Shown here: positions 54,956 through 64,000 of the stretch, in pieces | Layout of the letters: each line of letters begins with the position of its first letter | How positions within the stretch are numbered: position 1 is the stretch's first letter | Assembly (NCBI GenBank): GCA_000953735.1 | Contig: LN554852.1 | Location: 868,001-932,000 of the forward strand | DNA from: Moritella viscosa | GTDB lineage: Bacteria; Pseudomonadota; Gammaproteobacteria; Enterobacterales; Moritellaceae | Length of the DNA stretch: 64,000 nucleotides | Direction: 5' to 3' | The notes under the pieces: generated by a model | What the model saw: the letters and a program-made list of their open reading frames with translations, nothing else | What the model was told of the DNA's origin: nothing | Databases searched by the model: none | Made by a program: the position numbers and the translations under genes

Positions 54956-55879
54956 ATGCGAGAAGGTCATATCATGGAACGATCACTCCTATCATTGTGT
55001 CATATTGGCATACCATCAGTCGTATTTTTAACGTTTTTACTTTCTTTACTCTCCCAAGCCGCTCAGGCAAGTCAGCTTAGAGTCAGCCTCTCGACTTTAG
55101 ATTCTGGCATGGTGGTCGAACACATTCAATCAGGATTACAATCGGAGTTAACTCGACAAGGTTATGTCGTAGGTACGAATCTCACTTGGCTGGATGAAAA
55201 TCAGGCGCAATTATCAGATGTTAATATGACTATTTCTATATCACAAAACACGCCTTTTATTATCTTGGTTAGCCAGCAAGGTCTATCAACCGATATTTAC
55301 CTTGATAAGAGTAGTATTGATGAGAATAATAATCACAATGAATTAATAGATCATTATGACGTTAACGTTATTAAAAAATTACTGCCTGGTATTAATGCCT
55401 TAGGCGTAATAATTGATAAGAACTCGATTGATAACTTTAATGTAGAGCAATTTTTAACACAGCAAAAACAAAAAGGTGTACAGGTTATTTATTATTACAT
55501 TGATGGTAGTACAGAGCTTAGATCTTCGGCTAGAGTACTCGTACCACAAGTCGATGCGATATATTTACCACATCATATTACTGATATGCCTGACTTAAAC
55601 TACGTTGTAACAGTGGCAGAGCGGAATGACGTTGCATTGATAGGTGAGGACCACCGTAGTATCGATAAAGGTATTTTTGCTGTCTACAACATCGACTATG
55701 TGCAAATAGGCAAGGACGCCGCTGATTTATTAGTTCGCTTAGCTGAAGGTAAGAAAGGCTTACACACCGATAATTATCTTGTTCAACCTGTACTTTCCAT
55801 TAATTTGGATGCAGCTGCAAGAATGGGGATTGAGTTATCTGGTGAAGTCATTGATAAAGCTAAGTATATTGTTGAGTAG
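54956..55879 (+). CDS. ABC_sub_bind-family periplasmic binding protein (orphan)
   Basis: A 307-residue protein with an export signal (about 1-38 from this start, ending AAQAS) and the ABC transporter substrate-binding family pattern (IQSGLQSELTRQGYVVGTNL, LPGINALGVIID, VPQVDAIYLPHHITDMPDL, IDYVQIGKDAADLLVRLAEG). These proteins usually work with a permease and ATPase encoded next door; none is present. The ATG at 54956 follows AAGGAAAG; an ATG at 54974 after AGAAGG is possible. The ligand is unknown. Confidence 0.82.
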   Translation: MREGHIMERSLLSLCHIGIPSVVFLTFLLSLLSQAAQASQLRVSLSTLDSGMVVEHIQSGLQSELTRQGYVVGTNLTWLDENQAQLSDVNMTISISQNTPFIILVSQQGLSTDIYLDKSSIDENNNHNELIDHYDVNVIKKLLPGINALGVIIDKNSIDNFNVEQFLTQQKQKGVQVIYYYIDGSTELRSSARVLVPQVDAIYLPHHITDMPDLNYVVTVAERNDVALIGEDHRSIDKGIFAVYNIDYVQIGKDAADLLVRLAEGKKGLHTDNYLVQPVLSINLDAAARMGIELSGEVIDKAKYIVE

Positions 55880-55987
55880 TTGAAGTGTTGATTGACTTAA
55901 ATAGCGGTATTATTAACTTTTTTAAACTATATTTAGGTCTATTTTCGTAATTATATTCAATTTTTTTTTAATTAATTCACGTTTCTG

Positions 55988-56015
55988 CTTGAAGCCTCTC
56001 ATTTTGTCCCCATAT
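55988..56015 (+). promoter_or_regulatory. Sigma-32 promoter of dnaK (upstream)
   Basis: CTTGAAG, a 13-base spacer and CCCCATAT match the heat-shock consensus CTTGAAA-N13-15-CCCCATnT at all but one base. It lies 147 bases before the dnaK start. Confidence 0.85.
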
Positions 56016-56084
56016 TTATTTTCAATCGCAGAGATAACCTTGCAAGACGCGGGTTATCAGTGATGGAAAAAGTATTTTAATAGA

Positions 56085-56113
56085 CTTGAAATAGCTTTTC
56101 ACTGTCACCATTT
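56085..56113 (+). promoter_or_regulatory. Sigma-32 promoter of dnaK (proximal)
   Basis: CTTGAAA, a 14-base spacer and CACCATTT differ from the heat-shock consensus at one base. It lies about 50 bases before the dnaK start and is the second of two tandem heat-shock promoters. Confidence 0.8.
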
Positions 56114-56162
56114 ATTCTGTATCAAATTTGTAAATGAAAGTATTTATTGGAGAATTACGATT

Positions 56163-58091
56163 ATGGGTAAAATCATTGGTATCGATTTAGGTACAACTAA
56201 CTCTTGTGTATCAATCTTAGATGGCGACACTGCTCGCGTAATCGAGAATGCTGAAGGTGATCGTACTACTCCGTCAATCATCGCATACACTGCAGATGGT
56301 GAAACTTTAGTTGGTCAGCCTGCAAAACGTCAAGCTGTAACAAATCCTGAAAACACGCTGTTTGCAATCAAGCGTATGATCGGTCGTCGCTTTGAAGATG
56401 AAGAAATTCAACGTGACATCAAAATTATGCCTTACAAAATTGTTAAAGCTGACAATGGTGATGCATGGGTAGAAGCGAAAGGCCAAAAAATGGCTCCGCC
56501 ACAAATCTCTGCTGAAGTTTTGAAAAAGATGAAGAAAACAGCTGAAGACTACTTAGGTGAAGCAGTTACTGAAGCTGTTATTACAGTTCCAGCTTACTTC
56601 AATGATTCACAACGCCAAGCAACGAAAGATGCTGGCCGTATTGCTGGTCTTGATGTTAAGCGTATCATCAACGAACCAACTGCTGCTGCATTTGCTTACG
56701 GTGTAAACACGGCTAAAGGCGATAGCGTTGTTGCTGTATATGACCTTGGTGGTGGTACATTCGATATCTCTATTATCGAAATCGATGAAGTTGATGGCGA
56801 AAAAACATTTGAAGTATTAGCGACTAACGGTGATACGCACTTAGGTGGTGAAGATTTCGATACACGTCTAATCAACTACCTAGTAGCAGAATTCAAAAAA
56901 GAACAAAACTTTGACCTAACAAACGATCCGCTAGCAATGCAACGTCTAAAAGAAGCTGCAGAAAAAGCGAAGATCGAACTGTCTTCAGCATCACAAACTG
57001 ATGTAAACCTACCTTACATCACTGCTGATGCGTCAGGTCCTAAGCACCTTAACATCAAAGTTACTCGTGCTAAATTAGAGTCACTAGTAGAAGATCTAGT
57101 TAAAGCAACAATGGAACCACTACGTATTGCATTACAAGATGCAGACCTAGCTGTTGGCGACATTAACGACATCATCCTAGTTGGTGGCCAAACGCGTATG
57201 CCTATGGTTCAAGCCGCTGTTACTGAATTCTTCGGTAAAGAAGCACGTAAAGACGTTAACCCTGATGAAGCAGTTGCAATGGGCGCAGCGATTCAAGGTG
57301 CAGTACTTTCTGGCGACAAAACAGACGTACTTCTTCTAGATGTTACACCTCTATCTCTAGGTATTGAGACTATGGGTGGTGTTATGACTAAGCTTATCGA
57401 GAAAAACACAACTATCCCGACTAAAGCGTCACAAACATTCTCAACAGCTGAAGATAACCAAGCTGCTGTAACCGTTCACGCAATTCAAGGTGAGCGTAAA
57501 CGTGCTGCTGACAACAAATCACTAGGTCAATTCAACCTAGAAGGTATCCGTCCTGCACAACGTGGTATTCCACAAATCGAAGTTGCTTTCGATATTGATG
57601 CTGATGGTATCTTACACGTATCTGCTACAGATAAAGATACTGGTAAAGAGCAAAAAATCACAATCCAAGCGTCTTCTGGTCTTTCTGATGAAGAAGTTGA
57701 AGCAATGGTACGTGATGCTGAAGCAAACTCTGCTGAAGATGCTAAATTCGAAGAGCTAGTACAAGCACGTAACCAAGCTGATGCAATGGTTCACGGTACA
57801 CGTAAGCAAATCGAAGAAGCTGGCGAAGCACTACCTGCTGACGAAAAAGAAAAAATCGAAGCGGCTATTGTTGAACTAGAAGCTGCAATTAAAGGCGAAG
57901 ACAAAGAAGCGATTGAAGCGAAAACTCAAGCGTTGATGGAAGCCGCTCAAAAATTGATGGAAATTGCTCAACAGCAAGCTCAAGCACAACAAGCTGGCGC
58001 TGAAGCTGGTGCAGAACAACCGCAAGAGAAAGACGTTGCTGGTGATGTTGTTGATGCTGAGTTCGAAGAAGTGAAAGACGACAAAAAATAA
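56163..58091 (+). CDS. dnaK: DnaK (Hsp70) chaperone
   Basis: The 642-residue protein is full length. The nucleotide-binding domain starts [20 protein letters not shown] and has [17 protein letters not shown] and [12 protein letters not shown]. The substrate domain has [17 protein letters not shown], and the tail ends [12 protein letters not shown]. With DnaJ and GrpE it folds and protects proteins. Codon use is strongly biased, as in highly expressed genes. Two sigma-32-type promoters precede it and dnaJ follows. Confidence 0.99.
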   Translation: MGKIIGIDLGTTNSCVSILDGDTARVIENAEGDRTTPSIIAYTADGETLVGQPAKRQAVTNPENTLFAIKRMIGRRFEDEEIQRDIKIMPYKIVKADNGDAWVEAKGQKMAPPQISAEVLKKMKKTAEDYLGEAVTEAVITVPAYFNDSQRQATKDAGRIAGLDVKRIINEPTAAAFAYGVNTAKGDSVVAVYDLGGGTFDISIIEIDEVDGEKTFEVLATNGDTHLGGEDFDTRLINYLVAEFKKEQNFDLTNDPLAMQRLKEAAEKAKIELSSASQTDVNLPYITADASGPKHLNIKVTRAKLESLVEDLVKATMEPLRIALQDADLAVGDINDIILVGGQTRMPMVQAAVTEFFGKEARKDVNPDEAVAMGAAIQGAVLSGDKTDVLLLDVTPLSLGIETMGGVMTKLIEKNTTIPTKASQTFSTAEDNQAAVTVHAIQGERKRAADNKSLGQFNLEGIRPAQRGIPQIEVAFDIDADGILHVSATDKDTGKEQKITIQASSGLSDEEVEAMVRDAEANSAEDAKFEELVQARNQADAMVHGTRKQIEEAGEALPADEKEKIEAAIVELEAAIKGEDKEAIEAKTQALMEAAQKLMEIAQQQAQAQQAGAEAGAEQPQEKDVAGDVVDAEFEEVKDDKK

Positions 58092-58121
58092 TAACGCCTG
58101 AGTTATTAGTTTTTAAATAGC

Positions 58122-58150
58122 AAAGGCGTTGGTGCTTCACCAACGCCTTT
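58122..58150 (+). terminator. Hairpin between dnaK and dnaJ
   Basis: Perfect 13-bp stem AAAGGCGTTGGTG / CACCAACGCCTTT with a CTT loop. It lacks a strong T run, so it probably stabilises the dnaK message or attenuates read-through into dnaJ, lowering DnaJ relative to DnaK. Confidence 0.75.
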
Positions 58151-58186
58151 CGTGTATCTACATTATTTCAATTTAAGCTGATTATT

Positions 58187-59311
58187 ATGTCAAAACGCGA
58201 TTATTACGAAGTGCTAGGCGTATCACGCGACGCTAGCGAAAAAGATGTTAAAAAGGCCTATAAACGCCTTGCAATGAAATTTCACCCTGACAGAACGAAG
58301 GGTGATAAAGCGATGGAAGAGCAATTTAAAGAAGTTAAAGAAGCTTATGAAGTGCTAAATGATGCACAGAAAAAAGCGGCTTATGACCAATATGGACATG
58401 CAGGTGTAAATCAACAAGGCGGACACGGTGGTCAAGGTGACTTCGGTGATATCTTTGGTGATGTGTTTGGTGACATCTTCGGTGGTGGTGGTCGTGGCCG
58501 TCAGCAACGCGCTGCACGTGGTAGTGATCTACGTTATAACATGGAACTTACGCTTGAAGAAGCGGTTCGTGGCGTAAGCAAAACGATTCGTATCCCAAGC
58601 CAATGTCACTGTGAAGTGTGTAATGGTTCAGGTGCTAAGTCAGGCTGTAAAGCAACAACTTGTGGTACTTGTCATGGTCAAGGCCAAGTACAAATGCGTC
58701 AAGGTTTCTTTGCAGTAAATCAAGCTTGTCCAACCTGTCATGGTAAAGGCAAAATCATTAAAGATCCTTGCCGTAAATGTCATGGTGAAGGCCGCTACGA
58801 ACGTAGCAAAGATCTAAAAGTAACAATTCCTGCAGGTGTTGATACTGGCGATCGTATTCGTTTAACTGGTGAAGGCGAAGCGGGCGATATGGGGGCACCA
58901 TCTGGTGATCTGTATGTGCAGGTAAGTGTTCGTCAACACGCAATCTTTGAGCGTGATGGCAGCAACCTTTATTGTGAAGTACCAATTAGCTTTACACATG
59001 CTGGTATCGGTGGCGAAATCGAAGTACCGACTTTAGATGGTCGCGTTAAATTAAAAGTACCAGCAGAAACGCAGACTGGTCGCATGTTCCGTTTACGCGG
59101 TAAAGGCGTGAAATCAGTACGTGGTGGCGCAACAGGTGATTTACTGTGTAAAGTAATACTTGAAACGCCTGTTAAGTTAAACACTGAACAAAAAGATTTA
59201 CTACAACAGTTTGAAGCATCGCTAAATAATGCGTCAGCAAAGAAACACAAGCCTAAATCAGAAGGTTTTTTTGATGGTGTTAAAAGCTTCTTTGATGATT
59301 TAACTAAATAA
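58187..59311 (+). CDS. dnaJ: DnaJ (Hsp40) co-chaperone
   Basis: The 374-residue protein has the J domain (about 1-70, with the FHPDRT loop) and a Gly/Phe region ([20 protein letters not shown]). Four CxxCxGxG zinc repeats follow ([32 protein letters not shown]), then the C-terminal substrate domains. It stimulates DnaK ATPase and delivers clients. Confidence 0.98.
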   Translation: MSKRDYYEVLGVSRDASEKDVKKAYKRLAMKFHPDRTKGDKAMEEQFKEVKEAYEVLNDAQKKAAYDQYGHAGVNQQGGHGGQGDFGDIFGDVFGDIFGGGGRGRQQRAARGSDLRYNMELTLEEAVRGVSKTIRIPSQCHCEVCNGSGAKSGCKATTCGTCHGQGQVQMRQGFFAVNQACPTCHGKGKIIKDPCRKCHGEGRYERSKDLKVTIPAGVDTGDRIRLTGEGEAGDMGAPSGDLYVQVSVRQHAIFERDGSNLYCEVPISFTHAGIGGEIEVPTLDGRVKLKVPAETQTGRMFRLRGKGVKSVRGGATGDLLCKVILETPVKLNTEQKDLLQQFEASLNNASAKKHKPKSEGFFDGVKSFFDDLTK

Positions 59312-59341
59312 CTAAATCATCTTATAGATTTCGTTATGCTA

Positions 59342-59371
59342 AAGCCGCAGTTTTTACTGCGGCTTATTTTT
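59342..59371 (+). terminator. Terminator after dnaJ
   Basis: 10-bp stem AAGCCGCAGT / ACTGCGGCTT with a TTTT loop and a following ATTTTTAT tail. Confidence 0.92.
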
Positions 59372-59401
59372 ATCAATCATTATTACTTTTTTAGTTTCTA
59401 C

Positions 59402-60124
59402 TTAATCGCTCTTGATGGGAGTCGTATTACGTAAAAAAGCTTGGGTGAGTTGCTGATATAGCATGTCTATACTTGGGCGCTCTTGAATATGTTCAAACAA
59501 ACAAGTGTGCGCACTCGCCTTCACTAATGGTGCCTTACCTAGCATTTCATAACAAAGATTGACTGGTTTAATTAATTCATCGAGTAGTACATCAATTAAT
59601 ATAAATGCTTGCGCCAGTACGATCTTACGACCGCCTTTTTTTAGTATCACGCGTTGTGCAGTACCAACGATCTTTCGACCATTAATATTTAAATTGTAAT
59701 CACCGTCGCAATAAGAGAAGGGAGTTTCAGCCGCTTCACTTTCTAACCCATATTGGGAAAAAAAGTCATTGAGTACCGTACACAAATTTATATAAGCAGC
59801 AGCTGTAGAATAAGGTGTTTTTTCTGGCCAAATATAGATGTGAGATAAGTTGATGATACCGGGTGATTGAGGAACTGGCGCGCCCCCAGTTTGTCTCGAT
59901 AATACCTGCCAAGATTGTTCTGCAAGCGCTTGTTTTAGCATATCCGATTCAGGCCATTTATTCCCTGCCGGTAATACCAATGTTGGTGTCTTCGCTTGCC
60001 ATAACATTAAGCATTGGTTTAATTCATCCTGTTTTATCTGGGATATGAATTGTGCTTCTTTAGCGAAAGCATTATCTATATCGATACTGTTAAAACGGAT
60101 GGACTTATTTTTAGGTGGCGGCAT
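59402..60124 (-). CDS. Lipoate-protein ligase A-like (BPL_LplA_LipB family) protein
   Basis: The 240-residue protein has the family fold motifs: PTLVLPAGNKWPESDML, the substrate loop SRQTGGAPVPQSPGIINLSH (compare RRxTGGG in ligases), and NINGRKIVGTAQRVILKKGG with the catalytic-type lysine. It may attach or transfer lipoyl or octanoyl groups. It lacks a separate C-terminal LplA domain, so it could be an octanoyl/lipoyl transferase-type member. It converges on dnaJ and stands alone. Confidence 0.78.
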   Translation of the reverse strand: MPPPKNKSIRFNSIDIDNAFAKEAQFISQIKQDELNQCLMLWQAKTPTLVLPAGNKWPESDMLKQALAEQSWQVLSRQTGGAPVPQSPGIINLSHIYIWPEKTPYSTAAAYINLCTVLNDFFSQYGLESEAAETPFSYCDGDYNLNINGRKIVGTAQRVILKKGGRKIVLAQAFILIDVLLDELIKPVNLCYEMLGKAPLVKASAHTCLFEHIQERPSIDMLYQQLTQAFLRNTTPIKSD

Positions 60125-60388
60125 TTTTAAATCTATTGTTTGGACTGTTATTACTACTTTAAGCTTTATCTCTTGTAACTACAAACCCTTAAGTTGGTGC
60201 GGTATAGACTAACTGAATGTGGTTTCATCTTGTTCTTCAGTATTTCTGGTTACAGGATATATAATAAATTGTTGACGTGTGATTGATTATATAAATATAA
60301 CGCTGCCTATTCGTATGAAATTGATTACACTTTCATTATTAGTAGAAGTGCAATGATTTAGCTGTTGTTTAATGGTTATGGAGGTTAA
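60125..60388. other. Divergent intergenic region before nagK
   Basis: 264 bases between the divergent lipoate-ligase-like and nagK genes. A sigma-70-like promoter, TTGACG - 18 bases - TATAAC (60272-60301), faces nagK. Nothing else stands out. Confidence 0.55.
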
Positions 60389-61321
60389 ATGTATTACGGT
60401 TTTGATATTGGCGGTACTAAGATAGAATTTTCGGTATATAACACAGCACTAGAATGTGTTTTTAATGAGCGGATCCCCGCACCTACCGAAGATTATGAAG
60501 AATTATTAGATGCACTCGATACTTTTATTTTTAAAGCAGATAAAAAATTTGGTTGCAAAGGACTTGTCGGGATTGGTTACCCAGGTGTCATGGACGCTGA
60601 AACGAATGCATTAGTGTGCTCAAATTTACCCAGCTTACATGGACACAATTTACAGTCAGATTTACAAAAACGGATTAACCGTGATGTAAAAGTTCAGAAT
60701 GACGCTAATTGCTTCGCGCTGTCGGAATGTTATAAAGGTGCAGCTGAAAATGCTGAAATCGCGATTGCGGTGACGCTCGGTACAGGCTTAGGTGGTGCGA
60801 TCTGCATTAATAAAACTATTTTATCAGGGCACAATTTTGGCGCTGGTGAATTTGGTCATATGGCGATCCCTGGTACTATGCTGCAGTGTTACCCTGACCT
60901 ACCTGTTACGCACTGTGGTTGTGGTGGTCATTCTTGTTTGGAAACCTATTGTTCAGGCACTGGCCTTGCTGCGTTATATAAGCATTACAAAATACATATG
61001 AATGGCTCGTGTAGTGAAGAACAGGCGTTAAAAGGACCCGATATTATTACTGCTTATGAAGCTAATGAAATGGTCGCCGTTAAAACTGTGACTGTATTTT
61101 TAGATATTTTAGCCGCGGCGCTAGGGAGTCTGATTATGGCTCTCGATCCTAATGTTATTGTGTTTGGTGGCGGGTTAGCACGATTTGAAGCTTTATATTC
61201 AATATTACCTGAAAAAATGGATGCTTACGTGTTTAGTAATATGAAGTTACCCGCTTTAAAACAGGCTGAATTTGGTGGCGAAGGTGGCGTGCGTGGCGCG
61301 GCGCTGTTGAACTATAAATAA
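60389..61321 (+). CDS. nagK: NagK-like N-acetylglucosamine kinase (ROK family)
   Basis: The 310-residue sugar kinase aligns along its length with E. coli NagK: MYYGFDIGGTKIEFSVYN, KFGCKGLVGIGYPGVMDAET, NDANCFALSE and GTGLGGAI. The ROK zinc site reads HCGCGGHSCLETYCSGTG, and the ending is GGEGGVRGAALL. It phosphorylates N-acetylglucosamine released in chitin or cell-wall recycling. A GGAGG site precedes the ATG. Confidence 0.88.
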   Translation: MYYGFDIGGTKIEFSVYNTALECVFNERIPAPTEDYEELLDALDTFIFKADKKFGCKGLVGIGYPGVMDAETNALVCSNLPSLHGHNLQSDLQKRINRDVKVQNDANCFALSECYKGAAENAEIAIAVTLGTGLGGAICINKTILSGHNFGAGEFGHMAIPGTMLQCYPDLPVTHCGCGGHSCLETYCSGTGLAALYKHYKIHMNGSCSEEQALKGPDIITAYEANEMVAVKTVTVFLDILAAALGSLIMALDPNVIVFGGGLARFEALYSILPEKMDAYVFSNMKLPALKQAEFGGEGGVRGAALLNYK

Positions 61322-61466
61322 GCCTTTTGGCGTTTATTAAATACTGAATATTGTTTAAGGGACGAAATTTTTATTTATTCCCTTGTTTTTAAATAAATCG
61401 CCCATATCTAATTATTTAAGCAACACAGTCACTGTGTTTATCATTAAGAATTATGGAAGTTTAATT

Positions 61467-62084
61467 ATGTCTGAATTTGCAACAAGTGAACAAAAAGGTA
61501 GTTACGGTATTGGTCTACAAATGGGTCAACAACTTGCAGCTAACCCATTCGAAGGTCTAGATATTTCAGCTGTTCAAGCTGGTCTTGCTGATGCGTTCGC
61601 TGGTTTAGAAAGCAAAGTGAGCAATGAAGAGCTAAATGATGCTTTTAAACTAATCCATGAGAAATTAGAAGCTGAAAAAGCTGAAAAATCTAAAATTTTT
61701 GCTGCTGAAGGTGAAAAATTCTTAGCTGAAAATTCAGAACGTGAAGAAGTAACTGTAACTGAATCTGGTCTACAGTACGAAGTTATCGCACGTGGCGACA
61801 TTGAGCAAAAACCAACTGCAGAATCTACAGTACGTGTTCACTACCATGGCATGTTAACAGACGGTTCTGTATTTGATAGCTCTGTTGAACGTGGTCAACC
61901 TGCTGAGTTCCCAGTTGGTGGCGTAATCGCTGGTTGGACTGAAGCACTACAACTAATGAATGTTGGTGATAAATTTAAACTATCTATCCCACACAACCTT
62001 GCTTATGGCGAACAGGGCGCAGGCGCTGCAATCGGTCCATTCCAAGCACTAGTATTTGAAGTAGAACTATTAGACATCATCTAA
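61467..62084 (+). CDS. fklB: FklB (FKBP22-type) peptidyl-prolyl isomerase
   Basis: About 205 residues. A helical N-terminal dimerisation domain (GSYGIGLQMGQQLAANPFEG) is followed by a long helix and a C-terminal FKBP domain (VRVHYHGMLTDGSVFDSSVE, IGPFQALVFEVELLDI). I choose the ATG at 61467 (MSEFATSEQ) with GGAAG upstream, rather than the frame start at 61383, which adds an unrelated extension. It speeds cis-trans proline isomerisation; FKBP22 proteins are prominent in cold-living bacteria. Confidence 0.95.
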   Translation: MSEFATSEQKGSYGIGLQMGQQLAANPFEGLDISAVQAGLADAFAGLESKVSNEELNDAFKLIHEKLEAEKAEKSKIFAAEGEKFLAENSEREEVTVTESGLQYEVIARGDIEQKPTAESTVRVHYHGMLTDGSVFDSSVERGQPAEFPVGGVIAGWTEALQLMNVGDKFKLSIPHNLAYGEQGAGAAIGPFQALVFEVELLDII

Positions 62085-62108
62085 TCAGTCCTATTACAGA
62101 CTAGCTAA

Positions 62109-62147
62109 ACGCCTTGTTCATAGCGATATGAGTAAGGCGTTTTTTTA
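62109..62147 (+). terminator. Terminator after fklB
   Basis: AACGCCTT / AAGGCGTT stem with an 18-base loop (itself containing a partial CAT..ATG pairing) and a T7 run. Confidence 0.88.
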
Positions 62148-62342
62148 TGTCTAAAATATGTATTCTGTTAATTCGTTCGTGCTACATCATCACGAATTTT
62201 GCTATTTATATAGTAGTGAAACCTAAAATTATCACTACCTATAAAGGTATAAATTTATTGTGTGGCTGATATAGTTGCTGCTGAGCCATAATTATTTAGG
62301 TAAGATGTTTTTTGATTTATATCAATTAATGGATAATGAGTA

Positions 62343-62453
62343 ATGGCAACATATAACGATTTTAACTGGAAATACGCATTAGTATTTTTAATTGTATTCT
62401 TAACAATACCTACGATGCACTTATGGGCTGGCCTATTTGGTATCTTCGGTTGA
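62343..62453 (+). CDS. 36-residue single-helix membrane peptide
   Basis: An ATG at 62343 opens a 36-residue frame, MATYNDFNWKYALVFLIVFL continuing TIPTMHLWAGLFGIFG, followed by TGA and a strong terminator. It has one membrane helix with charged residues only at the N-terminus, which suggests a real small inner-membrane protein. It has its own gap and terminator, so it is a free-standing unit. I do not recognise a named family. It is too short for standard gene calling. Confidence 0.6.
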   Translation: MATYNDFNWKYALVFLIVFLTIPTMHLWAGLFGIFG

Positions 62454-62470
62454 TTGCTAATATTCAGTAT

Positions 62471-62512
62471 AAAAAAACCCGCATTCTAGCACTTAGAATA
62501 GCGGGTTTTTTT
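62471..62512 (+). terminator. Terminator after the small membrane peptide gene
   Basis: Long stem: AAAAAAACCCGC with GCGGGTTTTTTT, extended inside by ATTCTA / TAGAAT-type pairing, then a T run. Can act in both directions. Confidence 0.93.
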
Positions 62513-62626
62513 ATGCCTAAATTATGCTTAAGAAAGCGCAGTCGACTCTGTTGATGTGTTTCTATGAGTGTTATCATCAAAGTACTTTAACTATTTGATT
62601 AATGATAAACACAGGGAGAAGTCTAG

Positions 62627-63445
62627 ATGGGACAAGCAGTAAGAGTCGCGGTTATGGGTTGTAATGGTCGTATGGGCCGCACGATTTTAGAAGCTATTCA
62701 AGATAGTGATGGCGCAGCTGTTGTTGGTGCTGCAATCGAACGTCCTGAGTGCAACTTCTTAGGTGCTGATGTTGGTGAGTTAGCTGGTCTCGGTTCACTC
62801 GGTGTTAAAGTCGTGAGTAGCCTTGCTGATGTGGTGAATGATTTTGATGTGATTGTCGACTTTACGACGACGGAAGCTACATTGAATCATCTTGAGTTTG
62901 CTGTTGCTAACAATAAGAAAATAGTCATTGGTACAACAGGCTTTAGTGATGAACAAAAACAACAAATACATGATGCTGGTAATACGATAGGTGTGGTATT
63001 TGCGCCAAACATGAGTGTCGGTGTTAATGTAATGTTTAAACTGTTAGAAATGGCGGCTAAAGTCATGGGCGACTACACTGACATTGAGATCATTGAAGGT
63101 CATCACCGTTATAAAGTTGATGCTCCGTCTGGTACAGCATTAGGCATGGGTGAGGTGATCGCTGATACATTAGGTCGCGACTTGAAAAAAGTAGCTGTGT
63201 ATGGTCGCGAAGGTAATACCGGTGAGCGAGAGCGAGAAACCATTGGTTTTTCTACTATTCGTGCGGGTGATTTAGTGGGTGAGCATACAGCAATGTTTGC
63301 TGATATCGGTGAACGTATTGAAATTACACATAAAGCATCAAGCCGTATGACATTTGCAAAAGGTGCGATACGTGCATCTGCTTGGGTATTTTCCCAAGAG
63401 AAAGGCTTGTATACAATGCAAGATGTCCTTGATCTTAAATCTTAA
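62627..63445 (+). CDS. dapB: DapB, 4-hydroxy-tetrahydrodipicolinate reductase
   Basis: The 272-residue enzyme has the NAD(P)-binding [14 protein letters not shown], the [16 protein letters not shown] region, [10 protein letters not shown], and the catalytic/substrate motifs [20 protein letters not shown]. It makes tetrahydrodipicolinate for lysine and peptidoglycan diaminopimelate. A GGGAGAA site precedes the ATG. It is followed by carA, as in many gammaproteobacteria. Confidence 0.97.
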   Translation: MGQAVRVAVMGCNGRMGRTILEAIQDSDGAAVVGAAIERPECNFLGADVGELAGLGSLGVKVVSSLADVVNDFDVIVDFTTTEATLNHLEFAVANNKKIVIGTTGFSDEQKQQIHDAGNTIGVVFAPNMSVGVNVMFKLLEMAAKVMGDYTDIEIIEGHHRYKVDAPSGTALGMGEVIADTLGRDLKKVAVYGREGNTGERERETIGFSTIRAGDLVGEHTAMFADIGERIEITHKASSRMTFAKGAIRASAWVFSQEKGLYTMQDVLDLKS

Positions 63446-63468
63446 ATTTAAAACATAAAATAAAACAG

Positions 63469-63497
63469 TTGCGTAACATTTATTTTATCTGTATTAT
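63469..63497 (+). promoter_or_regulatory. Sigma-70-like promoter of carA
   Basis: TTGCGT - 17 bases - TATTAT lies about 130 bases upstream of carA. Just downstream, AGTAATTC (63519-63526) and GAATTACT (63548-63555) form an inverted repeat that may be a leader hairpin or operator. Confidence 0.6.
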
Positions 63498-63627
63498 GCG
63501 CGGAATTTGCCAAAATTTAGTAATTCAGAGGTTGTTTTTTAAATCTCGAATTACTATGCTGTGTGACAGCCTGGGGTAAATAGTTGATTTATTTTATTAT
63601 TTTTCTATCTATTTTTTGGAGGTTGTC

Positions 63628-64000
63628 TTGAGTAATATCGCCTTGTTGGTGTTGGAAGACGGAACAGTTTTCCGTGGTGTGTCTATCGGTGCAGAAGGTC
63701 ATTCGGTAGGTGAAGTGGTTTTTAATACTTCAATGACTGGTTATCAAGAAATATTAACCGATCCTTCCTATTCTCGCCAAATCGTTACTCTCACTTACCC
63801 ACATATCGGAAACACCGGTACAAATGATGAAGATGCCGAATCTTCAGATGTTCATGCTTGTGGACTAATCATTCGAGATCTTCCGCTAATCACTTCTAAT
63901 TTTCGTAATCAACAATCACTCACTGACTATTTAAAAGAACGTAATGTTGTTGGTATTGCTGATATTGATACTCGTAAACTTACACGTATTTTACGTGAAA
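63628..64000 (+). CDS. carA: CarA, carbamoyl-phosphate synthase small subunit (partial, runs off window)
   Basis: An open frame of 124 codons from a TTG start at 63628, preceded by TTGGAGG, reaches the window edge. It reads [20 protein letters not shown] and contains [20 protein letters not shown] and [15 protein letters not shown], matching CarA closely. A TTG start also occurs in E. coli carA. The small subunit supplies glutamine-derived ammonia for carbamoyl phosphate, used in arginine and pyrimidine synthesis. About two thirds of the gene, and probably carB, lie beyond the window. Confidence 0.97.
   Translation, partial: MSNIALLVLEDGTVFRGVSIGAEGHSVGEVVFNTSMTGYQEILTDPSYSRQIVTLTYPHIGNTGTNDEDAESSDVHACGLIIRDLPLITSNFRNQQSLTDYLKERNVVGIADIDTRKLTRILRE

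Noticed and set aside
61383-61466. N-terminal extension of FklB
   Set aside because: The family start MSEF... at 61467 has a ribosome site; the extension has no family match.

Overview
The window comes from an AT-rich marine gammaproteobacterium of the Vibrio/Shewanella/Moritella type. Moritella is my best guess, from the Vibrio-like laf gene set beside queA-tgt-yajC-secDF, dnaKJ, dapB and carA; this is inference and no 16S gene is present. There are no tRNA or rRNA genes, CRISPR arrays or recognisable insertion sequences. Region 1 (1-31448) is most of one contiguous lateral (swarming) flagellar locus. The minus strand carries fliM-fliN-fliP-fliQ-fliR, with fliR running off the left edge. The plus strand carries motY-lafK-fliEFGHIJ, then flgN/flgM/flgA on the minus strand, a sigma-54 promoter, and flgBCDEFGHIJKL on the plus strand. 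An unrecognised gene follows, then lafA (flagellin), lafB (cap), lafC, lafD, lafE, lafF, lafS (sigma-28), lafT/lafU (stator) and a PilZ-like gene. LafK should drive early genes with sigma-54, FlgM should restrain LafS until the hook is finished, and LafS should switch on late genes. Region 2 (31604-37284) is the housekeeping block queA, tgt, yajC, secD, secF, closed by a strong terminator. Region 3 (37416-50092) is accessory. Its core is a minus-strand gene set of three related secreted proteins surrounding a TonB-dependent receptor gene. Two of the three end in GlyGly-CTERM (rhombosortase-type) signals and carry thrombospondin type-3-like calcium repeats. The receptor gene is broken by three copies of an 8-bp repeat; two copies would restore a 698-residue protein, so it looks phase-variable. 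Fur-box-like sites lie upstream of this set and between the divergent CopD-like and Crp/Fnr genes. A 13-bp motif is shared with the upstream regions of a rhodanese gene and of an aerolysin-family toxin that lacks the usual N-terminal lobe. A two-receiver diguanylate cyclase, an EamA transporter with a possible leader peptide, and a cytochrome b561 complete the region. Region 4 (50345-64000) is mostly conserved: a NADAR-RibA fusion, a periplasmic binding protein divergent from a hybrid sensor kinase, an orphan ABC_sub_bind protein, dnaK (two sigma-32-like promoters) and dnaJ, a lipoate-ligase-like protein, nagK, fklB, a 36-residue membrane peptide, dapB and the start of carA. The strongest candidates for undescribed biology are the GlyGly-CTERM/TonB-receptor set with its repeat switch, the lobe-1-less aerolysin, and the leader-peptide/hairpin upstream of the EamA gene.
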